From the NCBI RefSeq assembly GCF_042610425.1, contig NZ_JBGJZM010000001.1, positions 1,798,001-1,862,000 of the forward strand: a stretch of 64,000 bases of DNA, given 5' to 3'. The notes beneath the pieces are model-generated. The model did no database searches and was not told where the DNA came from. It saw only the letters and a list, made by a program, of their open reading frames with translations. Below are positions 44,042-53,255 of the stretch, in pieces. Within the stretch, counting starts at the first letter, position 1; each line of letters begins with the position of its first letter. This DNA comes from Ectobacillus sp042610425. Lineage in GTDB: Bacteria > Bacillota > Bacilli > Bacillales > Bacillaceae_G. A program made the position numbers and the translations under genes.

Positions 44042-45220
44042 TTAGTCTTTCTGATATAAAGTAACGACGCAAGCACCGCCAAGACCTAAGTTATGTTGGA
44101 GGCCAATCCTTGCTCCTTCTACTTGTCGATTACCTGCTTCCCCTCGCAAATGCCAAACAAGCTCTGTACACTGAGCCAAACCAGTTGCTCCAAGAGGATG
44201 CCCCTTAGACATTAATCCGCCGGATGGATTGACGACATATTTTCCACCATACGTATTATCTCGATCATTAATAAGCTTTTCGGCTTCGCCTTCACCACAA
44301 AGTCCTAACCCTTCGTAAGTGATGACCTCATTGGGCGTAAAACAATCATGTAGTTCCACTACATCTATATCCTGTGCACCTAAACCTGCTTTTTCATAAA
44401 CCTGTTTAGCTGCACGAGCTGCCATATTACAGCCGACTAAATGCATATTATCCTCATAGCTATTCGGTGTATCTGTTGTCATTGCTTGGGCGATAATTTT
44501 CACTGTCTTATGAATATTGTGTTGTTTGGCAAACCGCTCACTACAGACGATGACAGCTGCTGCTCCGCATGTCGGTGGACATGCCATGAACCGTGTCAAA
44601 CCCGGGTATACAACAGGGGCATTCATAACCTCATCTAATTGGATTTCTTGTGTAAACAAGGAGTACGGATTGTTTACGGCATGTTTCCTTGATTTCACAG
44701 CTACTTTCCCGTAAATATCAGGATTGGCCCCATATCTTTCAAGATATTCTATACCAGCAGCACCAAATACTTTTAATGCAAAAGGACCATTTGGTAATTC
44801 ATGGTTTAATTGATCAAACCGATTGTGAATCCATTGGAAGGGTGATGTTCGATCAGTCCAATGTTCACCTAAGGCTCCCGGCTGCATTTCTTCAAATCCA
44901 AACGCTAGGACACAGTCACTTGCTCCGGATTCCACAGCTTGACGCGCCATGTATAAGGCAGTTGACCCTGATGAACAGTTATTATTTACATTAATAATTG
45001 GAATGCCTGTCATTCCTACTTGATATAACGCTGTTTGACCACATGTGCTATCTCCATAAACGTAGCTGGCATATGCTTGCTCGACGTCTGATAAAGCAAT
45101 CCCAGCATCAGCTAGCGCCCCTGTAATTGCTTTTGATGCCATGACTTCATACGGCTCATTTCTTCCGGGTTTCTCAAATTTCACCATACTTACACCAATA
45201 ACATTTGCTTGATTCGGCAT
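44042..45220 (-). CDS. SCP2/SCPx-type thiolase
   Basis: 392 residues. Active-site Cys in NNNCSSGSTAL (about 70-80), then VELHDCFTPNEVITYEGLGLC and GGLMSKGHPLGATG. The HDCF motif is characteristic of the SCP2-thiolase branch, which thiolytically cleaves 3-ketoacyl-CoAs, including 2-methyl-branched ones in the mammalian SCPx enzyme. The true start is the ATG at 45220 with AGGAGG upstream; the longer frame would run into the preceding gene. It lies 31 bases after the dehydrogenase stop. Confidence 0.88.
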   Translation of the reverse strand: MPNQANVIGVSMVKFEKPGRNEPYEVMASKAITGALADAGIALSDVEQAYASYVYGDSTCGQTALYQVGMTGIPIINVNNNCSSGSTALYMARQAVESGASDCVLAFGFEEMQPGALGEHWTDRTSPFQWIHNRFDQLNHELPNGPFALKVFGAAGIEYLERYGANPDIYGKVAVKSRKHAVNNPYSLFTQEIQLDEVMNAPVVYPGLTRFMACPPTCGAAAVIVCSERFAKQHNIHKTVKIIAQAMTTDTPNSYEDNMHLVGCNMAARAAKQVYEKAGLGAQDIDVVELHDCFTPNEVITYEGLGLCGEGEAEKLINDRDNTYGGKYVVNPSGGLMSKGHPLGATGLAQCTELVWHLRGEAGNRQVEGARIGLQHNLGLGGACVVTLYQKD

Positions 45221-45251
45221 ATAGATAACCTCCTGTTTTTGTATACTGGAT

Positions 45252-46022
45252 TTACCGTGGTGACATTCGAATACCGCCATCTAAACGAATGACTTCCCCA
45301 TTTAAATATTCACTCTCGATGATAAACGTTGCTAGTTCCGCATATTCATATGGTTGTCCTAATCGTTTTGGAAATTCCACGCTTTCAGATAGTTTTTGAA
45401 TAACCGCTTCGGACAACGTATCTGCCATTGGCGTCATAAACAAGCCTGGTGCAATCGTGTTCACACGAATCCCATATTCCGATAAATCACGTGCAACCGG
45501 CAACGTCATCCCCGCAACTCCTGCTTTACTTGCCCCATACGCAGCCTGCCCCATTTGTCCATCGAAGGCAGCCACAGAAGCCGTGTTAATGATGACCCCT
45601 CTTTCCCCAGAGTCTGTAAAAGTTTCATTATCTTTCATCTTATTAGCAGCCAACCTTAATACATTAAATGTTCCAACTAAATTAATCCCGACAACTTTAT
45701 TGAAAGACTCTAGCGGTAATACCCCCTTTTTCCCAATTGTTTTCCCAGATGTTCCCACACCTGCACAGTTCACACAAATGTGAATACTGCCAAAGGCCTC
45801 GATAGCTTCGTTCATCCCTTGCTGCACAGATTCATCATCTGCTACATTCACAATTGCATAGTGAACATTCGTACCGATTTGATTCACTGCTTCCTTTGCT
45901 TTGGCTTCATCTAAATCAAAAATAACCACTTTAGCTCCCTTTTCTACTAGTCTAGTTACTGTTGCTAACCCTAATCCAGACGCTCCTCCTGTTACAACAG
46001 CTACCTTATCTTTTATATTCAT
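45252..46022 (-). CDS. HSD10-like short-chain 3-hydroxyacyl-CoA dehydrogenase
   Basis: 256 residues. NAD-binding TGGASGLGLATV (about 12-23), NCAGV, catalytic Ser in NTASVAAFDG and YGASKAGV (Tyr-x3-Lys, about 168-172). The insertion around SGKTIGKKGVLPLESF and the GLFMTPM and FPKRLGQPYEYA segments match type II 3-hydroxyacyl-CoA dehydrogenase/17-beta-HSD10, which oxidises 2-methyl-3-hydroxyacyl-CoAs in isoleucine breakdown. AAAGGATG precedes the start. Confidence 0.9.
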   Translation of the reverse strand: MNIKDKVAVVTGGASGLGLATVTRLVEKGAKVVIFDLDEAKAKEAVNQIGTNVHYAIVNVADDESVQQGMNEAIEAFGSIHICVNCAGVGTSGKTIGKKGVLPLESFNKVVGINLVGTFNVLRLAANKMKDNETFTDSGERGVIINTASVAAFDGQMGQAAYGASKAGVAGMTLPVARDLSEYGIRVNTIAPGLFMTPMADTLSEAVIQKLSESVEFPKRLGQPYEYAELATFIIESEYLNGEVIRLDGGIRMSPR

Positions 46023-46036
46023 ACACGATCATCCTT

Positions 46037-47233
46037 TCAGCTCTTTACTTGTTTTCCAAAAATCCCTTTATCCGATAATGCCTCAATTCTTTTCTGGTCA
46101 AAACCAGCCTCTTTCAAAATGTTCTCTGAATGCTTTCCTGTTTGCACTCCTATAAAACGGTATTGTGCGGGCTGAGTCGAAAACTTTATCGGAAATGCCA
46201 TTTGCTCTTGTGTACCACCCTGTAACTTTGGTACAGAAACAAGTAGCTCCCGTGCCTTTATTTGCGGATGATCTATCGTTTCTGAAAAATTCAAAACAGG
46301 CTCGACACAGCCGTCAAAATCATTGCCTAGAATCTGTAACCACTCGTCAAACGTTTTCTGCTTGAAGATATCAATCAGCTTTTCTTTAAAAATCCGCTGA
46401 TCTTCAATACGCTGACTACTACTCAGTTTTACTAACTGTCCATCACCAACTAATTCACAGAGTCTTGCTTGAAATTGCGGTTCTAAGCTGCCAACGGAAA
46501 AATAACGTTGATCCTTCGTCTCATAATAATCGTAAAAGGTACCACCATTTAACAACATTGATTCAGGTTTTGGATCCACGCCTCCTACTAAATATCCGGA
46601 ACCATAAAGGGCATTTAAAGAAAAAGTGACATCCGTAATGCTTACATCTATATACTGTCCTTCCCCCGTTTGTTCACGGTGATATGCTGCAGCTAATATA
46701 CCAATTACTGCAGGCATAGATCCTCCCGCGATGTCAGCTACTTGTGTCCCTGCAGGAATAGGAGCTTGGTTTTTTCTGGATGAATAACTTGCAACACCTG
46801 CTATCGATAAGTAGTTAATATCATGTCCACCTCGATTCTGATATGGTCCTGTTTGTCCATAACCAGTAATGGAACAATAGATTATTTTGGGGTTAATCTC
46901 CTTCAGCTTTTCATAGCCAATTCCTAATCTGTCCATAGCCCCAGGCCGAAACTGTTCAATCACAATGTCATATTCCTGAACTAATTGGTATATAACATCC
47001 TTCGCTTCCTCTTGTTTCAAATCCAATGCTAAAGAACGTTTGGAGCGATTCAGATATCCAAATGCAGCTGATACCTCACCATCTAGCGGCGGAAGATGTT
47101 TCGTTAAATCCTCTCGATAGGGAGACTCCACTTTAATCACATCCGCACCCATATCTGCTAGCATCATGGTAGCAAAAGGACCTGGCAATAAAGTAGAAAA
47201 ATCCAATATTTTTAATCCTGTTAAAATTCCCAA
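46037..47233 (-). CDS. Alpha-methylacyl-CoA racemase-like (class III CoA transferase family)
   Basis: 398 residues. GLKILDFSTLLPGPFATMMLADMGADVIKVE at residues 6-36 and HDINYLSIAGV (about 145) are typical of alpha-methylacyl-CoA racemases rather than of CaiB transferases; the GTQVADIAGG Asp is the equivalent of the active-site acid. It would interconvert 2R and 2S methyl-acyl-CoA so that the S-specific dehydrogenase can act. Start is TTG at 47233 with AGGAGG upstream. It sits 14 bases before the HSD10-like gene. Confidence 0.82.
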   Translation of the reverse strand: MGILTGLKILDFSTLLPGPFATMMLADMGADVIKVESPYREDLTKHLPPLDGEVSAAFGYLNRSKRSLALDLKQEEAKDVIYQLVQEYDIVIEQFRPGAMDRLGIGYEKLKEINPKIIYCSITGYGQTGPYQNRGGHDINYLSIAGVASYSSRKNQAPIPAGTQVADIAGGSMPAVIGILAAAYHREQTGEGQYIDVSITDVTFSLNALYGSGYLVGGVDPKPESMLLNGGTFYDYYETKDQRYFSVGSLEPQFQARLCELVGDGQLVKLSSSQRIEDQRIFKEKLIDIFKQKTFDEWLQILGNDFDGCVEPVLNFSETIDHPQIKARELLVSVPKLQGGTQEQMAFPIKFSTQPAQYRFIGVQTGKHSENILKEAGFDQKRIEALSDKGIFGKQVKS

Positions 47234-47252
47234 CGTCCATCCTCCTAATCCC

Positions 47253-48416
47253 TTACTTTCTAAAAATATCCTTACTAATGATTTCTTTCATAATTTCGGA
47301 CGTTCCGCCATAAATACGTTGTACCCTTGCATCTACATACGCTCGAGAAATTGGGTATTCCTCCATATAGCCATATCCACCAAATAGCTGCACACAGCCA
47401 TCCACAATTCTACCTTGTGCTTCTGTAGTCGATAATTTTGCCATGCTTGCATCAGCAGTAGACAGTTGGTTTTTCTCCAACAATAGGAGACATTGATTTA
47501 CATATGCTCGGTTAACTCTTGCTTCTGTTGTCATTTCGGCCATTTTATGCCGAATGACTTGCATCTTACTGAGAGGATTGCCGAATGCTTCTCGTTCATT
47601 CAGATACTTAATCGTTATCTCTAGTGCCCCTTCCATAGCACCGCACGCTCCAACAGCGAGAATCATCCTTTCACGTGGTAATTCATGCATCAATGTGATA
47701 AATCCATAATCAAGTTCTCCAAGTATTTGGCTAGAAGGTACGATTACATCATCAAAATATAATTCTGATGTGTCAGCTGAATGCAGACCGATTTTCTTTA
47801 AATTTTTACCCTTTGTTACACCTTTGCTATTGGCATCAACAATAAATAAAGTCGTTCCTTTGGAAGCTGGTACATGTTGATTCGTTCTGGCAATAACAAT
47901 GACAAAATCAAAATGTTGTCCATTCGTGATAAACGTCTTCGAGCCATTGATGATATATTCACCTGTTGTCGCATTTTTCGTGGCTGCTGTTTTAATCCCC
48001 TGTAAGTCACTCCCAGCACCCGGCTCTGTCATAGCAATCGCACCAACGTATTCCCCGGTTACCATTCTTGGTAAATAATGAGCTTTTTGTTCTTCCGAAC
48101 CCGAATGTAGAATATAGTGGGCTACAATATTAGAATGAACCGAGAGATTACTAGAAATGGCGTTGTATCCAAGTCTGCTGAATTCATCAACGATACTCGC
48201 TGCAAACTGTAAAGGAGCACCTAACCCTCCATATTTCTCAGGAAGATCAACACAAAGGAATCCTAAATCACCCAACTTTCTCCATAACTCTCTTGGCAGA
48301 ATCCCGTCTGCCTCCCACTGGCAATACTGCTCTTCAATTTCCTTTTTTGCGAAGGCTTCAATCGACTTTTTGAATAATGCAATTTCTTCATCAATTGCTA
48401 CTGATTGAGTCATCAT
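47253..48416 (-). CDS. Acyl-CoA dehydrogenase, first gene of the sigma-54 operon
   Basis: 387 residues with AMTEPGAGSDLQGI (about 122-135), NEREAFGNPLSKMQVIRHKMAEM and QRIYGGTSEIMKEI. The C-terminal motif reads YGGTSE, with Gly where many ACADs have the catalytic Glu (YEGTSE); this is normal in the long-chain and isovaleryl-type branches, whose base is elsewhere. It introduces the 2,3-double bond and needs an ETF not encoded here. The ATG at 48416 follows GGGGGGAAT, 41 bases after the -12 element. Confidence 0.88.
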   Translation of the reverse strand: MMTQSVAIDEEIALFKKSIEAFAKKEIEEQYCQWEADGILPRELWRKLGDLGFLCVDLPEKYGGLGAPLQFAASIVDEFSRLGYNAISSNLSVHSNIVAHYILHSGSEEQKAHYLPRMVTGEYVGAIAMTEPGAGSDLQGIKTAATKNATTGEYIINGSKTFITNGQHFDFVIVIARTNQHVPASKGTTLFIVDANSKGVTKGKNLKKIGLHSADTSELYFDDVIVPSSQILGELDYGFITLMHELPRERMILAVGACGAMEGALEITIKYLNEREAFGNPLSKMQVIRHKMAEMTTEARVNRAYVNQCLLLLEKNQLSTADASMAKLSTTEAQGRIVDGCVQLFGGYGYMEEYPISRAYVDARVQRIYGGTSEIMKEIISKDIFRK

Positions 48417-48456
48417 ATTCCCCCCATATTAAAAAACTATCTACACTTATATATCT

Positions 48457-48472
48457 TGCAATTTCCATGCCA
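48457..48472 (-). promoter_or_regulatory. Sigma-54 (-24/-12) promoter of the acyl-CoA operon
   Basis: Minus strand TGGCATGGAAATTGCA has GG and GC exactly ten bases apart and fits the consensus TGGCAYGN4TTGCW throughout. Start of transcription would be near 48446, 30 bases before the first gene. The adjacent divergent gene encodes a sigma-54 activator. Confidence 0.88.
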
Positions 48473-48532
48473 CTTTTTTTCTACTGAAACAATGCCTTTT
48501 CTTTGCAGATGTGTTAACGATCATTATCATAA

Positions 48533-48562
48533 ATTTGTAAACTGTAAAATTTGTTTACAAAT
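48533..48562. promoter_or_regulatory. Candidate upstream activator site
   Basis: ATTTGTAAAC (48533-48542) and GTTTACAAAT (48553-48562) are perfect 10-base inverted repeats with a 10-base spacer, centres two helical turns apart, 61-91 bp upstream of the -24 element. This is suitable for a dimeric Fis-type HTH. Confidence 0.6.
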
Positions 48563-48565
48563 AAG

Positions 48566-48596
48566 TGTTAACGCTTACATTTATTGTTGATATAAT
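48566..48596 (+). promoter_or_regulatory. cre (CcpA) site over the activator's promoter
   Basis: TGTTAACGCTTACA (48566-48579) is the exact reverse complement of the B. subtilis amyO cre. It overlaps TTAACG (48568-48573), which with a 17-base spacer and TATAAT (48591-48596) forms the probable sigma-A promoter of the activator. Glucose repression of the whole system follows naturally. Confidence 0.65.
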
Positions 48597-48621
48597 GGAG
48601 ATAATTAGGAGGTGATTTTAT

Positions 48622-50706
48622 TTGTTAGTTTCAGAAGTCATGACAATGAATTTTGCTTGCTGCTCTCAAAATCATTCACTTCATGATGTGCTACCCATGT
48701 TTGCCCAAACCCATGCCAATATGCTTCCGATTGTTGATGACGAAAACAAATTAATTGGAGTTATTACTAAGAATACAATTTTTCAAATATTAACTACGAA
48801 ACCATCTTTCGATACTACGATTCACGATTACTATAATCCAAACCCTATCTTTCTACGTCCGAACGATTCAATTGAAAATACCAGACAGTTGTTTTTAAAG
48901 CATAATATTGGACATGCCCCGGTTGTTAATGAAGAATTGATACCTATAGGAGTCATTTCCACCAAACAAATATTAAGTTCCTACAATATTGTCTTAAATC
49001 AAGTTGAATCTCAATTAGCATTGTTATTTAACAACTTGAACTTTGGTTTATTGTCCATTGATACAAGCTTCCGTATAACAGCAGCAAATTCCTTAGCATA
49101 TCGACTATTAAATATAGAAGAAAACGAACGAAATGATTTTAAAGAAAATACGACGTTAAGAAGAATTACAGAATTAGTAGAAGATATTCTAATCAGTTTT
49201 TCCAAAGTTGCAAAAAAGCAGGTAATGTTGAACGAATTTAGCTTATATGTACATTGTTATCCACTGTACAACCATGAAGCGTTGGTGGGTGCAATGGTAA
49301 TTATCGAAGATGTTACACAAATTGAACAGACAATTAATGAATTACAACTAACAAAAGAATGGGAGCAAAAACTAAGGTCTGTCATCGAATTCGCCTATGA
49401 CGCTATTACTCTCGTTAATAAAAAAGCCGAGATTACGATGGTAAATAAGGGCTTCCGCGATCTATTTGGATTGGGTAGTAAAGATGTCTTACATCAATCT
49501 ACAACCGAGTTATTCCCTGAACTCGAAATTGAAAATGTAATCAAGAATGGCATTAGCATTCATAACACACCACAAATTATCAGGGGACAACAATCTCTCA
49601 TTTCTATTTTGCCTATAAAGGAAAATGGCGAAACGATCAGTGCCGTTTGTAAAGTAACATATCGTGGCTTACCCCATTTGCATGAAGCCTTAACAAAAGT
49701 GAAAAAGTTAGAAAAGCAGGTATCTGCCTATCAACATGAAATCAATGAAATAAAAGGAACCAAGTATACATTGTTTGATATTGCAGGAGAATCTAACGTC
49801 ATACGAAAAGTAAAGCATGAAGCAACGCTAGCATCTAAAAGTATGTCCACCGTTTTGATTATTGGGGAAAGCGGGACGGGAAAGGAGTTATTTGCACAAG
49901 GTATCCATGCGGCTTCTGGACAAATGGGTCCCTTCGTCCAAGTAAATTGTGCGGCCATCCCTCCTGAACTGCTTGAATCTGAATTTTTCGGTTACACAGA
50001 TGGTGCTTTTACAGGAGCGAAAAAAGGCGGAATGAAAGGGAAATTTGAGCTTGCACAAAATGGTACCATCTTTTTAGATGAAATCGGGGATATGTCCCTG
50101 CCCCTTCAAACAAAAATATTACGTGTCCTACAAGAAAAAGAATTTCAACCAATTGGCAGCTCGAAGACGATTCATTTAAATACGAAAATCATTGCCGCAA
50201 CGAATCAAAATATTGAAAAATTAATTACTGAGGGGAAATTTAGAGAGGATTTATACTATCGGTTAAATATTATGCGGCTCAATATTCCCCCTTTACGAGA
50301 AAGAATAGAAGACTTACCCGATATTATTCATGAAATTATAAGTCGATTAAATCAAAGCGGCTTTTACATTAAAGGTGTCACCCACTCTGCTTTAACCAAA
50401 CTTATGAAGCATACATGGCCTGGAAATGTAAGAGAATTGCATAATATTCTGGAAAGAGCAGCTAACTTAAAAACAAGTGATTACATTGATGCCGAAGATA
50501 TTCCTACTTCCCACCATGTACCAGAAGAAAAAACCAACACGCAACAGACAACATCATCCTATAAAAATAGGATTCATTCGACTGAAAAAGATATGATCAT
50601 TACAGCCCTAAAGGAAGCGAAAGGGAATAAAACAAAAGCAAGTCACTTACTCGGTATCAGTAGACCGTGGCTCTATGCAAAAATTAAGAAATATAATTTA
50701 GAATGA
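48622..50706 (+). CDS. Sigma-54-dependent activator with CBS pair and two PAS domains
   Basis: 694 residues: paired CBS domains (about 1-120), PAS (about 130-235), PAS (about 245-340), a short coiled coil, the AAA+ domain (about 375-610) with Walker A GESGTGKE, the sigma-54 contact GAFTGA and Walker B IFLDEIGD, and a Fis-type HTH (about 650-694, NKTKASHLLGISRPWLYAKI). It should hydrolyse ATP to open the divergent -24/-12 promoter. CBS domains suggest sensing of adenine nucleotides or acyl-CoA, PAS a ligand; neither is proven. Start TTG at 48622 follows AGGAGGTG. Confidence 0.92.
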   Translation: MLVSEVMTMNFACCSQNHSLHDVLPMFAQTHANMLPIVDDENKLIGVITKNTIFQILTTKPSFDTTIHDYYNPNPIFLRPNDSIENTRQLFLKHNIGHAPVVNEELIPIGVISTKQILSSYNIVLNQVESQLALLFNNLNFGLLSIDTSFRITAANSLAYRLLNIEENERNDFKENTTLRRITELVEDILISFSKVAKKQVMLNEFSLYVHCYPLYNHEALVGAMVIIEDVTQIEQTINELQLTKEWEQKLRSVIEFAYDAITLVNKKAEITMVNKGFRDLFGLGSKDVLHQSTTELFPELEIENVIKNGISIHNTPQIIRGQQSLISILPIKENGETISAVCKVTYRGLPHLHEALTKVKKLEKQVSAYQHEINEIKGTKYTLFDIAGESNVIRKVKHEATLASKSMSTVLIIGESGTGKELFAQGIHAASGQMGPFVQVNCAAIPPELLESEFFGYTDGAFTGAKKGGMKGKFELAQNGTIFLDEIGDMSLPLQTKILRVLQEKEFQPIGSSKTIHLNTKIIAATNQNIEKLITEGKFREDLYYRLNIMRLNIPPLRERIEDLPDIIHEIISRLNQSGFYIKGVTHSALTKLMKHTWPGNVRELHNILERAANLKTSDYIDAEDIPTSHHVPEEKTNTQQTTSSYKNRIHSTEKDMIITALKEAKGNKTKASHLLGISRPWLYAKIKKYNLE

Positions 50707-50747
50707 AACAGGTGTGGCTGACCTAAATTTGGGCAGCCACACCTGTT
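50707..50747 (+). terminator. Terminator of the sigma-54 activator gene
   Basis: A perfect 14-bp stem, AACAGGTGTGGCTG with CAGCCACACCTGTT, begins directly after the stop codon. The T tail is weak. Confidence 0.75.
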
Positions 50748-50802
50748 AGAAAGACAGTCACTTCTTCTCTAAGTCGGGTTGACTTTGTGCAAATCCCCGA
50801 AG

Positions 50803-51546
50803 TTAATCAAAATATGCCTGAATATTTTGTTTCATGTTCTCTTTGTTTTCCGCAAACTGCTTATGACGGTGACCGTTACCGCCAGACGGATGAGGAAAAC
50901 CAAATAAAACAGCACTTGGGTTCATGTAATCGTTCTCTGCAAGAAAGGTTAACGCATTCGTTACGTTTACCCCTAACGGGATGATCAAAGCATCTTGTAG
51001 CTTTTTTAACTCACTTGTAAAATTTTCCATAACATATTTCTTTAGCAGCTCCGTTTTTAATAGATTAGGCACTGAGCCGTTATAATTTTTTCCGTTATAA
51101 AAAACGGGGTATGTGATAATGCTAGTAGTTTGAACAAGATGACTGGCCGTGTTAAACAACTCACTTGTAGAGGACAGTCCAAGGTATTGATGTAATTGCA
51201 GTTCATCTAACATCTTAATCAGATTTTTTCTCATTGGTCCTTCAAAGCTCGAATTTTTCTTCACTTGGTGCAGTATTTCTTCGTCTGTTACTTTGTTATC
51301 TCTCAAGTTTCGTACCGTTTCATACGACCTTTTCATTTGATGAAGTCCAGGAGTAATGCCAACAATAACAATTTTTGCTTGCTCATTTACATAGTCAAAT
51401 GGAGCATAGTAGATTTCAAGTTTTTTCTTGTCATCTTTTTCAAGTAAAAACTGTGAGCTAAGCAGTGCTTCTTCCTCTATCGGTGAGGACAATGAAAATA
51501 TTTTGCTTTTATATGTATCAAATTTCGAGTAGGATGTGATTGCCAT
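50803..51546 (-). CDS. Uracil-DNA glycosylase-superfamily-like protein
   Basis: 247 residues. VGITPGLHQ (about 61-69) and GFPHPSGGNGHRHKQF (about 216-231) occupy the places of the GxxPG active-site loop and the HPS DNA-intercalation loop of the UDG fold, but the protein is not one of the classic UDG families and activity is uncertain. The ATG at 51546 follows GAGGAAAGCTT; an in-frame start 18 bases earlier lacks a site. No operon. Confidence 0.65.
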   Translation of the reverse strand: MAITSYSKFDTYKSKIFSLSSPIEEEALLSSQFLLEKDDKKKLEIYYAPFDYVNEQAKIVIVGITPGLHQMKRSYETVRNLRDNKVTDEEILHQVKKNSSFEGPMRKNLIKMLDELQLHQYLGLSSTSELFNTASHLVQTTSIITYPVFYNGKNYNGSVPNLLKTELLKKYVMENFTSELKKLQDALIIPLGVNVTNALTFLAENDYMNPSAVLFGFPHPSGGNGHRHKQFAENKENMKQNIQAYFD

Positions 51547-51629
51547 AAGCTTTCCTCTATTCATTTGTTTATATTTAGAGCAGGATTCCTTATATAATCA
51601 TTTTGGTTCGGTCATGCGCTGTCCTTTTC

Positions 51630-52940
51630 TCATCTACTAGTTTTTTGATTGTTTCGCGACCAAATGACAACTGGGATAAGTAATAAGGAAAGAATTCCTC
51701 CTATAAATGCGAGGATGTTATAACTAGAATGAGCTACGACCATTCCTGACAATGCTCCCGCTGCTGCCCCTGATAACGCGATAAGGACATCAACCGTTCC
51801 TTGCGTCTTTGCACGAGTAGAAGGGGTCGTTGCATCCACAATGAGCGCCGTTCCACTAATTAAGCCAAAATTCCATCCAAGCCCAAGTAAAGCAAGTGCG
51901 GTTATGAGGACGAGTAAGGAATCAGCTGATGCAAAAGCAGCTACTACACCAGCAGCAAGTAATGTAACGCCAGAAGCAATTGCGATGGCAGTTCGTCCAA
52001 TTTTATCTACGAGTATACCCGTTATAAGAGAGGGAAGATACATTGCACCAATATGAATACCAATTACCATTCCTACCTCTTTCATACTATGTCCATGATG
52101 CACCATAAATACAGGCGTCATCGTCATAATGGAAACCATAACAATCTGAGTTAGGACCATGACTGTGGCTCCGACCACGATTCCTCGCTTATTTGTTTCT
52201 AATTCACTCGCTGTCTTTTCAGAAAGATTACTCCGGTCTCTTTTTTCTACCTCTGCGATTGCTTTCGCAACAACGAGAGGATCTGGACGAAGTAATACGA
52301 GAAGTACAATACCAGCAAGGGTATATGCGGTCGCAGCTAAAATAAACGGACCTGCAAGAGCGGGAACTCCGATTTGCGTGGCAAACTGCCCCATCACTTC
52401 AACCAAGTTTGGACCAGCAACTGCGCCGAATGTAGTAGAAACCATGGCGATGCTGATAGCGGTTGCCCGCTTCGATGGACTTGCTATATCCGTCCCTGCA
52501 TAACGTGCTTGTAAATTGGTAGCTGTTCCAGCACCATATACTAATAGAGAAACAAAAAGAAGTACGATATTATTTGTTACTGCTGCCATAACAACTCCCA
52601 TTGCGCCTATGCCACCAGCCAAGAAACCTACCCCAAGTCCTAAACGTCTTCCAAACTGTTGGGAGAGACGTCCAACGAGTAGAGCTGCAGCCGCGGAACC
52701 TAATGTAAATAACGCTGTTGGGACACCTGCAAAACTATCGGTACCTAACATGTTTTTAGCAAGAAGTCCGCCGACGGTAATACCTGCTGCAAGTCCTGCT
52801 CCTCCAAAAATTTGAGAAAGAACAACGATAATCATCGTACGCCGATATAGTTGCTGTTGCTTTTCTGGGGAATGAATATAACTCTGTAACCAAGCTGGTT
52901 GATTTTCTAAGGCTTTTGAATCATCAGTACTATTTGCCAT
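51630..52940 (-). CDS. MFS transporter (drug/sugar efflux type)
   Basis: 436 residues with a hydrophilic N-terminal 35 residues and 12 helices. VGRLSQQFGRRLGLG in the 2-3 loop and a second such signature near DKIGRTAIAIA mark the major facilitator superfamily; the long charged central loop (about 215-245) fits a DHA1-like carrier. Substrate unknown. AAAGGCGG precedes the start. It is very Ala/Gly-rich compared with neighbouring proteins. Confidence 0.8.
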   Translation of the reverse strand: MANSTDDSKALENQPAWLQSYIHSPEKQQQLYRRTMIIVVLSQIFGGAGLAAGITVGGLLAKNMLGTDSFAGVPTALFTLGSAAAALLVGRLSQQFGRRLGLGVGFLAGGIGAMGVVMAAVTNNIVLLFVSLLVYGAGTATNLQARYAGTDIASPSKRATAISIAMVSTTFGAVAGPNLVEVMGQFATQIGVPALAGPFILAATAYTLAGIVLLVLLRPDPLVVAKAIAEVEKRDRSNLSEKTASELETNKRGIVVGATVMVLTQIVMVSIMTMTPVFMVHHGHSMKEVGMVIGIHIGAMYLPSLITGILVDKIGRTAIAIASGVTLLAAGVVAAFASADSLLVLITALALLGLGWNFGLISGTALIVDATTPSTRAKTQGTVDVLIALSGAAAGALSGMVVAHSSYNILAFIGGILSLLLIPVVIWSRNNQKTSR

Positions 52941-53255
52941 TATGTAATCCGCCTTTCCTTATTTTACGATACAATCTAGAGACCTTTCCCCTTATGAATA
53001 GTTATAAATCACTATAACGAATGTTGCATTTGCCTGCAAATTTTTTGACTATTCCCCAATATTACACCTCTTAACTTTCACATAATTGGTAATGACAGAA
53101 CATTCCCATTATGTATTAGATTCTCCTCTTTCTTCTAACAGTCCTATTGATCAGACTAATTCTCTCTACTATATTATATACCTTCCATTAATTCCTACAT
53201 TCACTTATAATATAGTGTACTGTAAGTTGAAACCATTCACGAAAGGAGACCCACA
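52941..53255. other. Intergenic region before the KinB-like kinase
   Basis: 315 bp of AT-rich sequence between divergent genes. TATAAT at 53206-53211 is a possible -10 for the kinase, without a good -35. Nothing else recognised. Confidence 0.4.
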
